From Ancistrus triradiatus (taxonomy: Eukaryota > Chordata > Actinopteri > Siluriformes > Loricariidae), in assembly GCA_025084515.1 (NCBI GenBank), contig JAJAGP010000432.1, positions 198,501 through 262,500 of the forward strand: 64,000 nucleotides of DNA. Reading direction: 5' to 3'. The position numbers were made by a program, and so were the translations under genes. Within the stretch, counting starts at the first letter, position 1, and each line of letters begins with the position of its first letter. Under the pieces are notes generated by a model that made no database searches, was not told the DNA's origin, and saw only the letters and a list, made by a program, of their open reading frames with translations. Shown piece by piece: positions 32,891 to 45,005 of the stretch.

Positions 32891-33690
32891 TTCCAACCAT
32901 GTTATTCTAGTTTTTCTTTTGTATTCATTTTCAAAACCATTAGCCTTTTTTTCTTTAATTGAATGTTTTAAGGAAAATATGTGTTTGCTTGATTTCGGGC
33001 TGTTTGTCAAAATCTGAGAACATGGTATGATTTTCTATTGGCACTGCACTTCCTAGAAAGCAGATTATGAATTTGGCATTTGTAATGTTTTATTTCTTCC
33101 TTTTTACCCATATATTATGTTCATGAATAGCCGACTGAGTACAAAAAAAAAAACTAGGGGAAAAAAAACAAACAAACAAACAAAAAAAAAAAACACTGGG
33201 CAAGACTGCGTGGCACAAAAAAAAAAATCAATAGTTTACATAGGGAGTAAATGAACACACAGGTCACTGTCTTGTATCTCTGCTATCGATTTAACAGCTT
33301 GAATAAGTGGTCCAGTTCAGACGGAGTTTAAGAATGCAGGGGGCATTTCATTTAAACATTCCGAAACACACAAATTCACAATCAACTGAAGCATAACATC
33401 TAACCCCAGCAGGGACTGCAGAATTGACCCAGAAGGTCAAACGTAGAATTTCTATTACGGCTGTTTACAAAAGGCCTACAGCTGCATATTCATAATAAAT
33501 TAGATATTCATATCAGCGAAGCAATGGACATCAATATTCCAACAGACCCTGACTCAAAACTCTTGCATATGCATGAGCAAGTGAATCAGATCCAGCCGTA
33601 TCTCCAGCAAAGAAAATGAAAAATGAAGTCTCACTGTAATCAGAAGGATTAACAAATTCAAAATGGGATGCTACAATTCGGCATGACCTA
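32891..33690. other. No gene; A-rich tracts
   Basis: Long A runs with AAAC units lie at 33141-33194 and 33218-33230. The rest is unrecognised AT-rich DNA, perhaps with the right end of the preceding Tc1 relic. Confidence 0.4.
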
Positions 33691-35119
33691 CAGTGGTGCT
33701 TGAAAGTTTGTGAACCCTTTAGAATTTTCTACATAAATATGATCTAAAACATCATCAGATTTTCACACAAGTCCCAAAAGTAGATAAAGAGAACCCAGTT
33801 GAACAGATGAGACAAAAATATATTCCTTTATGCATTTATTTATGTATTTATTGAGGAAAATGACCCAATATTACATATTGGTGAGAGGAAAAAGTTTGTG
33901 AACCTCTACAATTAGCAGTTAATTTGAAGGTGAAATTAAAGTCAGGTGTTTTCAATCAATGGGATCACAATCAGGTGCGAGTGTGCACCCCGATTTATTT
34001 AAAGAACAGAGATCTATCAAAGTCTGCTCTTCACAGCACGTTTGTGGAAGTGTATCATGGCACGAACAAAGGAGATTTGAGGAGCTCAGAAACAGTTGTT
34101 GATGTGCATCAGGCTGGAAAAGGTTACAAAACCATCTCTAAATCCACAGTCAGACAGATTGTGTACAAATGGAGGAAATTAAAGACCAGTGTTACCCTCT
34201 CCAGGAGTGGTCGACCAACAAAGATCACTCCAAGAGCAAGGCGTGATGGCGAGATCATAAACAACCCCAGGGTTACATCTAAGCACCTGAAGGCCTCTCT
34301 CACATTGGCTAATGTTAATTTTCATGAGTCTACCATCAGAAGAACCCTGAACAACAATGGTTTGCATGGCAGGGTTGCAAGGAGAGAGCCACTGCTCTCC
34401 AAAAAGAACATTGCTGCTCGTCTGCAGTTTGCTAAAGATCACATGGACAAGCCAGAAGGCTATTAGAAGAATATTTTGTTGACGGATGAGACCAACATAG
34501 AACCTTTTGGTTTGAAACAAAAGTGTTCTGTTTGGAGAAAGGAAAACACTGCATTCCAGCATAAGAACCTTATCCCATCTGTGAAACATGGTGATGGTAG
34601 TATCATGGTTTGGGCCTGTTTTGCTGCATCTGGGCCAGGACGGCTTGCAATCATTTATGGAACAATGAATTATGAATTATATCAGCATTCTGAAAGAAAA
34701 TGTCAGGACATCTGTCCATGAACTGAATCTCAAGAGAAGGTGGGTCATGTAGCAAGACAACAACCCTAAGCAGAAGTCATTCTACCAAGAATGGTTAAAG
34801 AAGAATGAAGTTAATGTTTTGGAATGGCCAAGTCAAAGTCCTGACCTTAATTAAATCGAAATATTATGGAAGGACCTGAAGTGAGCAGTTGGTGTGAGGA
34901 AACCCACCAATATTCCAGAGCTGAAGCCGTTCTGTGTGGAGGAATGGGCTAAAATTCTAATAAATAAATTACCGAGTATAATATTTTTGTCTCATTTGTT
35001 TAACTGGGTTCTCTTTATCTACTTTTAGGACTTGTGTGAAAATCTGATGATGTTTTAGGTCATATTTTTGCAGAAATACAGAAAATCCTAAAAGGTTCAC
35101 AAACTTTCAAGCACCACTC
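33691..35119 (+). mobile_element. Tc1-like transposon (family A), nearly complete
   Basis: The left end is CAGTGGTGCTTGAAAGTTTG with TA before it (33689-33690). The right end is CTTTCAAGCACCACTC at 35119. A second copy of the outer motif (AAAGTTTGTGAACCTCTAC, about 33892-33910) lies inside the left arm, so the terminal repeat has the IR/DR layout. The length is 1429 bp. The right flank has lost its TA. The transposase inside is a pseudogene. Confidence 0.9.
34060..34955 (+). pseudogene. Tc1-like transposase (family A), inactivated
   Basis: The start codon region is MARTKEI at 34058-34078, followed at once by a stop. The main frame then runs to 34466: AGKGYKTISKSTVRQIVYKW forms the first helix-turn-helix, with a gap relative to the copy at 54701 that removes the residues between Ser and Lys. 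SRSGRPTKITPRARR is the GRP-type linker, and VTSKHLKASLTLANVNFHES and the following TIRRTLNNNGLHGRVARR form the second DNA-binding unit. A stop at 34464-34466 falls just before LTDETNIEPFG, which holds the first catalytic Asp. The Gln-Asp-Asn block is near 34754-34765 in another frame and the PDLN box near 34838-34860 has a stop in place of Pro. Confidence 0.88.
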
Positions 35120-36654
35120 AACCAGGTGTTTGAGTTTATAATCCAGATCACATGCCCTCATAACCAAAGAAGTTTAATGATAATAAGAACAGTCACTGTA
35201 TGAAACACACCATGGTTACTTCACTGTATCTAATAAATACAGACAAACTTAAAGTAAAAATAAAAACTATAACAATTACAAAATTACTACACAAGAACAC
35301 TGAAGCATTAGTGAGACATTATGAAGACAATTAGTGTTTACTCAATTCTGGTAATTGAGCATATGGGAAAATAATACAACTTGCAAGGTAGTGGTACTTG
35401 AGGTCTATAAAATAGAGGTCTACTTTGTTAGGAACTGTACACTCATGCAAAGCCACACAAATATTTGGTCAATAGTGTGCTGAGGAGAAGGGAAAATGAC
35501 AAGAGTGAGGGAGATTTTCAGTAGCGGGATAGCAAAGTAACAGATCTCAAATATTTGGGGTGATAGCTCTGTGCAAACAAAATTAGAAGGCATACATCTC
35601 AACCTCTCCGTATTCAAGGAAATTCATAGCCTGAAGAAATGGCCAACGCAGCCACAGGAGGACGTGGCTGCAGTGCCAAATTAAAATAAAAGTTTAAAAG
35701 TTTACAGAAAAAACAAGGACGCAAACCAAATAAGTGGCTGTAGCCAAATAATGTGGTCTCTGTAACATGACCATTAAAGAAGTGCCTGATACTGTTAACT
35801 CCAGTTTGATTGTTTTACCTCAGGAGGTCACATGAAGCATAGATATTTTGCACATGCATGTCAGTTTCGCAGCGTGAACTCTTCAGTCTGGTATAAATAT
35901 ATATAAATTATGATTATGTGTGTGTATATATATGGAATTTCCATTGGGAAATAGTTGTCCCCCCAATATAATCATTGTAAACACATTTTATATATATATA
36001 TATATATAAATAAATACACAAACTAATATGCATTGGAAGCTCTTGTGCTTTTTATAGACACAAACAATTTAGTTGTTTTTTTGTCTTCGATTTTGAGGGA
36101 TTCCCCCTTCATATACGTTTTGGACCACTGCCTACATCACCTGAATCGCAAACATTTTTTATACTTTAACAAATTATAAAGTATTGTACATATTTAGGTT
36201 GGTCTGTTGTGTGGCATAATTGTCCCTAGCTTTTTTTAAAGACCTCTACATAAAGTAAATATTTCTGAATAATATTTAGAGTATAGAATTTGTGTTCATT
36301 AACTCAATGCTGAAAATAAGTTTTTTCTTGTAAAGCGAATGTAGCAGATTGAGATATAATTTTCACACATTTAATGACTACAGTGCAAATTCATACAGAA
36401 AACATCATGATACAGAATTAGAAACATGATACAATCACACCATACTCACTGCACTTAAGAAATCTGCACCTATACACTGTATAATGAACCATCTGCAGGC
36501 CATTCTTGGTATGGTTGAATATATTAAAATCTGTAGCCTATACATGCTTATACATTTAATACAACACTACTGTTGGTAGCACCTTGGGCATCCCCCTCAA
36601 GAACACTCTTCAACAATGACATGAAACTTGCATAATTGAATCCAAGCAATGGAG
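35120..36654. other. No gene; (TA)n microsatellite
   Basis: A TA run is at about 35987-36008. A short perfect hairpin, GCAGCCAC/GTGGCTGC, is at 35649-35672. The remaining sequence is unrecognised and AT-rich. Confidence 0.4.
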
Positions 36655-36908
36655 AGTGTAGCTCAAGTGCAAGTTGTGACCTTCATGTCAACAACCCAGT
36701 GGCTTAACCTCTGAGCCACCACTGCCCTCACCATTTAGCCAAAATAGCCACAGCACCTTCAATTCATTTCAACTTCAACTTGAAGTTCATTTCAAGCAGT
36801 TGATTGTTGAGAGCCTCTCTCAAGGACCCAACAGGGGCAACTTGCCATTGCTGGGACCTGAACCCTCAACCTCCTGGTCAGTAGTCCAGTAGCTTAGCCA
36901 CTGAGCCA
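36655..36908 (-). repeat. Two decayed type 2 SINE fragments in tandem
   Basis: The first ends GTGGCTTAACCTCTGAGCCA at about 36719. The second has CTCTCAAGGACCCAACAGGG, then GGGACCTGAACCCTCAACCT, then TTAGCCACTGAGCCATC. Both are in minus orientation. Confidence 0.68.
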
Positions 36909-38510
36909 TCATTAAATGTTCATACATGGTAAATTACCCTAATAAACTACTACTTGCTGAGTATACAACATACACAAACATGCACTGGGAAATAACTGGT
37001 TTGAATTTACATGTTGCTTTCTCTAGCAAAGCTATTATTGGTCAAGGTCACAGGGGTAGTCCAGAGCCCATCCCGAAATTCACTGGGCAAATGCTTAGGT
37101 ATTCCCTGGACAGGGTTTTTATACAGTTCACCAGTTAGATAATGTATTTTACAATAACGCAAACCAGTGTACATATAGTATGTACAAATGCCTATAAATG
37201 TGTTAACATCCACTAAGTTTAGAACAATCAAATAAGCCGGTCCTTTGTAGAGTTTCACATGGGCCACATGAAACAAAATAAACAGTGTCACATATATCTT
37301 GACCAACTTAATTCACCTGACCAATTTCCACTGAAATCCTGTACCCCAAGCCTCTTTCAGGCTATCCAAAAATCCATAAAGCTCAATTCCAGCAAATTAT
37401 AACCAATGCCTTTTGACCACGCTTCACCCTTTCTTCAAGAATCTTACACTTCATCACCCCCAGACAGACATCCATGTGGTACTGATTATTTTACACAACC
37501 ATCCATCCAAGACTGGCTCTGTTTGTACTGCACAACTGCCTGCCTTCACCAGCCACCCTCTAAATTAGTTTAGCACCACACTCCTTTTACCATGACCTAC
37601 TGGTCTCATAGGAGCCCAGCAGTAATCTGGGTGTCACTGTGTCCCTTTAAATAAATAGAGAAATTAAGTACACCTTACCTTGGTGTCATGCTGGTTTTAC
37701 TGCCATGTAGAGAAAATAAATCCCAGTTGTAGCAGGTTGGTTCTGCATGCTTCTTAAACAAGACAGGCTCCTGAGGAATGTCTCAGCTCGTACCTACCCT
37801 TCCTGAAATGGGAATTTGGTCATTTCTGCTGGCTCAGGTGTTCACACTGAGGTCAATCCAATCCCTGAAGACATCCAGCATGAAGGCAGCTGTGAAGCAA
37901 TCAGTACTGGGCTCACTTAAAGAAACAAGAACGCTATTTTTGGTTGACAACCTTTTCCTGTGAAAAATGTCACTGACTTAGTGCAGATGGTTTAGGGGGA
38001 ATTATCTGTGTGACTCTTTAGATTGGATGAGAAATGTTCTGTATGATGCCATTTCATGAAGCAGAGACTACAGTAAATACATTTTGATCTAGACAGAAGG
38101 CTTAGCTTAATGTCCTTCATCGGTGAAGCTGCAACATTGCTCTACAGACCTGAATTGATCAGGTTACGCAAATATATAAAAGAAGTTAACATTTTTTAAC
38201 CTTTTTAGGATATTTAACTTACCCTTCACTAAGCACAACAAGTACTGTTGGCACACTGCAACACAAAATGTTATGATTTAGTGGCCTACATTTTTTGAGG
38301 CTGGACTTCACTAATGAAAAACAATGTTCTGCATTAAGCTGGTTCCAATTTTTTTCAATAGCTGTCCTATTTTCTATCGATGGAATGAAAAAAAGTGTCC
38401 AGACATCCATTGTACATCTGTGCACTGACTGTTGATAATGAATGCCATCTCTGCTGGTACTTTACCTAACATGCAACCACATATTATTAATGAGTGGAGA
38501 AATTTGATTA
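36909..38510. other. Mostly unrecognised; SINE tail at 37033-37110
   Basis: GGTCACAGGGGTAGTCCAGA and TCACTGGGCAAATGCTTAGG at 37033-37110 are the inverse of a DANA-like tail. The rest, including the CA- and CT-rich 37320-37960 stretch, has no recognised family or coding motif. Confidence 0.4.
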
Positions 38511-38518
38511 TTTTAAGT

Positions 38519-38929
38519 CAGTGAATCTCAAACTTTTTCTGGCACACCCCTTTTTGTAGATAAGCATGTTCGAGCAAGCAACCAGAAAGTGCATCGTCCT
38601 GAACCAAACTGCTTTTGGACACACAAATAGATAAGACCATTTTTTGCTTTGCAAGGTGTTAAATATTTAAGTGAACTGACTTTGGCCTCAGTTAACTTGC
38701 CCAACCATGTAAGTTTTTTTTGTGCTTTCGTGCGGGTATTTGGACAGTCGTTATTGTAGAACCTTGACAAAATAAAGTGACATCACTAACAGTGGAATTA
38801 TAACAAGTGACATATATTATGTTTCTTAAAGGTTTAATGTGTACATTGCTTTCGACATATTTTTTCAAAATTCCCTCTGCCTTGCCGCACCCAAAACCCC
38901 ACAATAGCTCCTCAGTTTGAGAACCACTG
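38519..38929. mobile_element. hAT-type miniature element, 411 bp
   Basis: The ends are CAGTGAATCTCAAACTTTTT and, inverted, CAGTGGTTCTCAAACTGAGG, typical of hAT elements. The eight flanking bases are TTTTAAGT on the left (38511-38518) and TTTTATGT on the right (38930-38937), a target duplication with one change. No transposase is encoded. Confidence 0.86.
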
Positions 38930-38987
38930 TTTTATGTCAACAGAAGTGATTTATCAAAAAGAGCCCTAGTCGCCCCAGACCTTCGCC

Positions 38988-39408
38988 TGTTACGCCCCTC
39001 CCCGCCGCTAGGGGTGATCTGGGCTTCGCTTGTGGTGCCCCGCCGGAAATTTAAGCTAGGGCCCTAGGAATAACAGCCTACAGCTGTGTCAGGCTGTATT
39101 TAAGCAGGGCCCTAGCTCAACTCAAGGCAACTACATCGGGGTATTTTTCCGGACTGCTCATCACACCCGCATTTGTATGTTCATTGTGTTGTGGTAGCCC
39201 GCATGTTCATTGTGTTGCAGTAAGCCCGCTTCGCTGGTCACAGTCCGTCTGCAGGGATATCATTCTTTTTGTATGTTTCTTTTTATAGTACTTATAGGGC
39301 TTCATGTGTTTGATTATTGTCGTGTGCCACGTTTTAGTTCCATGAGCACTGTTTATGTTTGTGTGTGGCCATGTTTTGTGTCCCTTCCCGTCACCCCCCA
39401 CAGTTACA
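38988..39408 (+). mobile_element. Possible solo LTR of a Gypsy-like element
   Basis: A sharply GC-richer block starts TGTTACGCCCCTCCCCG and ends CCACAGTTACA. Start and end resemble the LTR of the element at 58467 (TGTCACGCCCCC to GCGTTACA). It contains paired words around TAAGCTAGGGCCCTAGG and TTTAAGCAGGGCCCTAGC. No 5-bp duplication was found around it and no internal retroelement sequence is attached, so the call is provisional. Confidence 0.42.
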
Positions 39409-39439
39409 GTAGGCCTATATACACTGCATTTTTTATTTG

Positions 39440-39484
39440 CATTTTCCATAATGTCCCAGTTTTTTTTTTTCTGATTTGGGGTTG
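39440..39484 (+). repeat. Right end of a family B Tc1 element
   Basis: TAATGTCCCAGTTTTTTTTT then TTTGGGGTTGT is the inverse of the family B terminal repeat (compare 50545). The body of this element is missing. Confidence 0.55.
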
Positions 39485-39486
39485 TA

Positions 39487-41482
39487 TTAGAGGAAAATTT
39501 AAGTAATCACAACACACAGACAAATAAACGAATCACAGGAATGGCACAAAAATATTTTCTTAAATACCTAAACCATTTTTTAATTTGTTTTATTGAAATG
39601 TGATTGCTTGTTGTTTGAAGCCAGAATATTTAACTAATAACCAAAAATTGTTTGGTTTTATACCTAATTTGTTTATTGGTTAGGAAGCAGATGTTGGGTT
39701 AACATACTCCAAGTATGGTGATTCCATAGTTTTTGACAGGAGTCATGGCTAATATCATAAAGTTATGTTAGGATGCTATAACGTTTCCAACCACATGATG
39801 ATATAGCAGTCTTTAAAAAGCACCACCTTCATCTCCATCCTCACCTTGCTGTATGAATAAGCTGCCCCCCTGTGGTTTTTGAATGTCCCACTCACCCGGT
39901 TCTGGTACCGGGTCTGTTTATGATATGGAAATATACTTTGAAGAGGGTGATTATTTTGGTGGGGCTCCACCTCACCTGCCCTTATGAAGTAGCTGCGCCT
40001 GTTCTAGACATCCCTGAGGCAGTGATAAATGGCTGGTGAAAACACGCAGTCTCCTAATGCAAACATAATGACAGAGCTCGCTGAGGATTCCATTCCATTA
40101 AATCAAACAGAATGGCCATACTGTATCGTGGATGCAAATGAGCCGTCACAAAGTCAGGATGCAGTTCACGTCCATGCTTTCATTTCAGCTCTGATTGAAG
40201 CTCTGGCAGCATGAAGTTGCTTCTGTGTCACTGAATTCAAATAGCTTGCACCTTCAAAGAGGTTCCCAATAGTAAACCTTATGCTGTGGTAAGTGATCCT
40301 GTTTAAAAAGTCATTCCTGACATTATGGATACCGCATATGTACTTGTCTTGTTGGTATATTCATTTCATATTGTACAATCAAGCACTGTTTCAGCTTTAT
40401 TTAAAAAATAGACGATGTTTAACAATAGTGTTTACAAAAAGCCAAGTCTTGAGGTTGAGAAAACCAGAGGTAGCAGTGGCATGGAAAACTTTCTGAGATG
40501 AATAAGGAGGAACACCTGCAAGGAACCAGGCACAAATGGAAAACGTATCCTCTTCTGATTGGGACCAGACAAGATTTGGTTTTTGATCGTTCTTGTCTAG
40601 TTGAATATATGATCTTTGAGAGAATAAAACTGTTTGGTTGAATTGTATTTGTTTATAGACACAGAGACTGCTTCTAGAATCACTCCTTCTGGTTCCGGCA
40701 TGCCTCACCATTCAAAATTAATGATCTTTGTGAGAGGACATAGCCCACATGTCAAAGAAGTGTCTGTAGGAGCATACACTCTTGTCTTTTTCTTTGGAGC
40801 CCCCGAGCAGTATCTAGGAAAAGCTGCACCCCCAGCCTGAAGAATAAAGACATTCATTGCACATCCTTTTTTGGCAAAACATAACATAAATTATGTCTTT
40901 TTTCCCTGTCTTTGGTTCCTTTTATAGATTTTTTTTCTCTTTTCAAGACTACTAAGCATCTAGCTAAAAATCAAACATAAGCTTGGCACCCCAACAGAGC
41001 AGACCTGTACACACACATCCATGCAAGAAAACAATAATGATTTATTATGAGTGTAATAAATACAACATAGCCTACATTTTTTCCAGTTAGTGTTAATTAC
41101 ATTTAGCACTACATATAGCAAGTGCAAATTGTATTCTAACAAACTCAGAGCACCTCAGAGCAGCCAAAGCCTCGCGCATCCCCGGTTGGGAACCATGGCT
41201 TTAGTCAACTACAGTCAGAGCCTACACTACAACCAGAGCCTGGCTTAACACCATCTTCCAAACCGTTATCTTTAACACAGCCATATTGTTGGGTTGGTTT
41301 TAGTTCCTAATTATTTGTAGTGATGAGCAAACTTATTTTGTGTTCAGCCCAGGTTGGCTATCTGGGCAATTTCTTTGGAAATTAATATACATGGTAGGTA
41401 ATTGGATGAGAAGTTGATAGATACACTTGTTGACAGATTTCCTTCTAATGTCTTTAGTTTTTTTATTTTAATTTTTTTTTTT
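39487..41482. other. No confirmed gene
   Basis: The segment 39780-40240 is of normal complexity and contains a 61-codon frame (40029-40214) with no recognised domain or splice context that I can support. A hAT-like end, CCCCGGTTGGGAACCATGGC, is at 41178-41197. The remainder is unrecognised. Confidence 0.4.
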
Positions 41483-41690
41483 TCACAATACAGGCATCTG
41501 AAGTCAAAGCCAATACAAGATCTGTTCGTCTGGAGCTTCGTGATTTGGGCTTTCATGGCTGGGCAGCCGGCCACAATCACAGCCTGCATGGCCAAGTGTT
41601 GGCTAGTGTGTGTAAATCCTACCTCCACTGGACACTTAATCTGTGGTAACATTTGTCGGAGGGAAAACCGCTTCCAGATTTCCATTATAG
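41483..41690 (+). pseudogene. Tc1-like transposase fragment
   Basis: From 41493, ASEVKANTRSVRLELRDLGF (then His-Gly) matches the second DNA-binding unit of Tc1-like transposases. After a short frame change, a Cys-Lys-Ser-Tyr-Leu-His-Trp-Thr-Leu block near 41609-41650 fits the segment before the first catalytic Asp. Where that Asp is expected, near 41660-41675, the frame reads Ser-Glu-Gly-Lys. No other part of the element was found, and the family differs from A, B and C. Confidence 0.62.
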
Positions 41691-42736
41691 TATTTTTTTG
41701 TCAATGTGCTTTTTCTTTGTTTCTTAATATGCTTAATTCTATAACATATTATATAATCATATAATATAATTTCAGCCATGAGGTCATTTTTTGCATCGTC
41801 TGCCTGTCCACTGGCAGCAGAGCAGCGGTAGTTTATGCAGTATTATTATTCAGCTCGTAATCCAGCCGGCCTTCGCTTTCTAAGCTTGATCTGTGTGATG
41901 TCTCAATCAAGATCTTCAATGAGTAAGCCATCTATATCTGGCCATAAAGACTCATATATTGCTCATCAAACTCATGCTAACCAAGCTACTCATAGTCACT
42001 CAGTGACAATGCCATCAACCTACCTGTCAATGATATTAACTACCTCACAGATCTCAAAAATACATGACAGAACCAGGTCGTCAAAAGTTCCAAATCTGAG
42101 GAACTCTGGAGTCTTTGTTTGAGCATCCATTTCCAATAGACACAATAAACAGGAAAGCAGACCTTTTGGTGCACAATGCCTCATTAGCTGCTTCATGAAA
42201 GGAGCTCAGAAGATTAGCCCACTCTAATGAATGTCACTACAGGCTCCCTCTTGGAATCTCATTTCAAGTCTCCCATGTGAGCCTCCAGTCAACATAAAGT
42301 GGCCTTCTATGAACATCTTTGAAGAGTTGCATTTTATGAGGTGGTACAATCTTTTTTAGCATTGAATTCATTAACATTAACAGTTTTTAAGATCAAATTT
42401 CAGGCCCTAACTTAATGAAGCGTACACAATGTTGAATGTTGGTATAGCATCTTCAGTATGCATGTTTGTGGGTGGATCATTAGTCTGTTTGTCTATTTCA
42501 GCCACACTGGATGCTAACAGGTACAAGAAATGAAGCGTACAACCATGCAGCATGTGTAGGCAAAAACTGGCAGTAGGATATTTAATAGCTCAGTGACTTT
42601 CAATGTGGTCTGCCATTGTACACAACTTTTTCATTAAGTCCACTGGTCAAATTTGAGGTTGTCCAAGGTAAAGAGGTAAAGAATCTCACAGTACAGGAAG
42701 CATCAGTCTGTGGTTGCTACACTCACTACCATGGCG
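41691..42736. other. No recognised feature
   Basis: A 95-codon frame at 41835-42122 has a serine/threonine/histidine-rich sequence but no known domain, and no surrounding gene structure is visible. Confidence 0.4.
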
Positions 42737-43308
42737 CAGAGGTGATAAGTAAGAAATTACAAATACTTCATTACTGTACTTAAGTATTTGTTAGGAAGCT
42801 GGACTTGATTATTTCTTGATTTTGAATGTGCAGAGCAGGTATGCCTCTACAGGCATTTATGTGATACATCTAGGAGAGATGGATATGGATACTCAGATGA
42901 CTTACAATTTCATAGAATACTGCAACAACAAAAGCATAGGCCCGACCTTTCTACAATAACAAGTTTGTGTTAACTATCATGATATACTGCATTACTGAAT
43001 ATTGCCATATCTAGTTAAGAGCAATTTAGCAGCATTTATAACAAAGAAATCCAATGTATTTTGTATATTTTGGTTCCTCATGTCTGAAAAAGTTTTTTAT
43101 TCTGTTTTTGTTGTGGTTAGCCAAATATGATAATGTTATTTGTATGATTTTTGCATATGACTCCTGTAGTTGTAGTACAAACCATTATGTAGCCTCAGTG
43201 TCATGGATGTGTACCTCTTGCCCTCAGTAAAATACATCCTTTTAAAGTACAGTAAAATACATACTTCTACTTAAGTACTAAAGAACATGCGTACTTCTGT
43301 CACCTCTG
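42737..43308. mobile_element. Probable miniature element with CAGAGGTG ends, 572 bp
   Basis: The left end is CAGAGGTGATAAGTAAGAAA and the right end, inverted, CAGAGGTGACAGAAGTACGC. Subterminal words TACTTAAGTA occur at both sides (42777-42786 and 43268-43278). Flanking bases do not form a clear 8-bp duplication, so the class (possibly hAT) is uncertain. Confidence 0.68.
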
Positions 43309-44149
43309 CCAAAGTCTAACTGACCTGCCTCTGAAATTCGTAATCACAATTGCTACTCAGAGATTCACAGATTGCCTTTACCTGGCTAAAAAACTACTTA
43401 CAAACCCAAGATCACCATGTGCAATGTCAAGCATTGACTGGGATACTATAAATAACACCTCTACTTGACTCTGGAGCCAACTCTGGATTCCAGGAGAATG
43501 ACTTACTGTTAACTGTAAAGTTTAATTAAGGAGAAACAGAAAAATAGAATGGACTGGATCCTTCAGTTCTAATGAGGGGGAATATTAATGTTGGAGCATA
43601 CAAAGAAAGTTCAGGGAAGGTCCTTTCTTGTTTCAAAAAAACCTGATCACAACCTCGTCCAACATCAAGCTTTATCACTCAACGTAGGGCCTGACCTCAT
43701 TGATGCTCTGATGAATGGGAGTGAATGTTACAAAATAAACTGAATTGAGTGTGTAGTATGACACCCGTGGTTTTACTTGTGATATTTGGCTATCCACAAA
43801 CATTTCGTACACACAAATTCAAATTTATGACCTCGGTGACCCATGCATATATATCAGACATCATGGGGTGTCGGCTGTCTATTTGCTGAACAGAATAAAG
43901 CTCTTATTGTTTCAACACCACTCTCACGGTTCATTTTAATGACAGTATTAGAAGCCGTGCTGTGCACAATGAGAGCCAGTGGTTTCCTGCTAGGTTTTGA
44001 AGTTGAAGTTGTTACCTGTCCGCAACGCTGCTGTATTAGCTCAGTGGATGCTAATACATTATTCATTGAGTACAGAAGTTCCAGTACAAAAGCATATAAC
44101 CCAAATAGATGTGATATGTCTCCATGACCAGAACACAGACCATTTTCTT
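43309..44149. other. Unrecognised; Tc1-type scrap at 43600-43740
   Basis: CCTCGTCCAACATCAAGCTT and GGGCCTGACCTCATTGATGC (43650-43705) look like the interior of the miniature family at 10353. The open frames near 43850-44186 on both strands show no domain. Confidence 0.42.
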
Positions 44150-44522
44150 TTTCGTCATGTTCGTCATTTGTAATACTCTTTTCCACTGATTTTCATTCCA
44201 GTCTTTGTGAGCTTTAGCATCGTGTATCCTTCTCACCCTGTTTCTCTTCAGAAAAAGTGATTTATTGGCTGTGACCCTTCTAAAAAAACCATTCCTGATC
44301 AAGCTTTTTCAGATACTAGAAAGGTCAACTTGGTATCCCAAAAAAGTTCCCAGATTCTGCTATTGCTACAAGCAGTTTTTAATACTACTTAAAGATTTCC
44401 TGTACTTTTTGGTTGCATTCTAATAAAGAGACAGAGAAATAATGATATATAAGGTCATTATACCATTGCTAAAACCGATATACATAATGTAATGGTGGCC
44501 TAAGATTTTTGCATAGTACAGT
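44150..44522 (-). mobile_element. Family C element copy, one end preserved
   Basis: The end TAATGGTGGCCTAAGATTTT with TGCATAGTACAGTA and the inner GGTCATTATACCATTGCTAA match the family. Unlike the other copies, the transposase relic is inverted relative to this end: the minus strand reads DAKAHKDWNENQWKRVLQ at about 44163-44220, a clear Tc1 block just before the first catalytic Asp, where the family's Trp-Ser-Asp-Glu is mutated. The other terminus was not found. Confidence 0.65.
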
Positions 44523-44654
44523 AAAAAGAAATTAAGCAAAATGTATTTAAATAATAGTTGTGGTATTTAACAATAAATTTAATTAAACTGTATGTACATA
44601 TGTCAATTAACTTTATCTATGCCTACTAAATGCAGCTGCAAAAAAGAAAGAAAT

Positions 44655-45003
44655 GAAATGTCGTAAGCAGGAGAAAAGAGCATGCTTAAAGACGTGAGGG
44701 ACTTGATAATGGCCAGATCAGAATGGGTCAGAGCATCTCCAAAATGACGAGGCTTTGTGAGGTGCTCCCACTCAGCAGTGATGAGTACCTCTCTATATAA
44801 CTGTATTGGGCATCCATCATTGTGTGAGTGCAATGAAAGCTATCCTGTCTGGTCACAGTTCACCTGGGGATGTGATGGGAAGAAGAGAAGGGGCTGTGAC
44901 ACTCTGGGCAAGGTACTGACACATGCCACCTACCAAAACATTCATAACAACAAAAAACCTTCACAATAACACCAGGTGGTCATAGTGTTTTGGCTAAGGG
45001 ATG
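44655..45003 (+). mobile_element. Internally deleted Tc1-like element, right end intact
   Basis: The right end CAGGTGGTCATAGTGTTTTG is followed by TA at 45004-45005. Coding scraps: AATGGGTCAGAGCATCTCCA (near 44721, the helix-turn-helix region) joins, without the middle of the gene, to a catalytic-core piece around GGTCACAGTTCACCTGGGGA (44850) and TGGGCAAGGTACTGACACAT (44906). This pattern matches a known fish Tc1-like family whose ends read GGTGGTCATAATGTT. The left terminus was not identified. Confidence 0.62.
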
Positions 45004-45005
45004 TA

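Noticed and set aside
35649..35672. Hairpin GCAGCCAC/GTGGCTGC as a terminator or small RNA
   Set aside because: The stem is only eight bases and such hairpins are expected by chance in this length of DNA.
40397..40711. 104-codon minus-strand frame
   Set aside because: No family signature, and no supporting gene structure around it.
41835..42122. 95-codon Ser/Thr/His-rich frame
   Set aside because: No domain, no splice or codon-use evidence, and it is isolated in unrecognised DNA.
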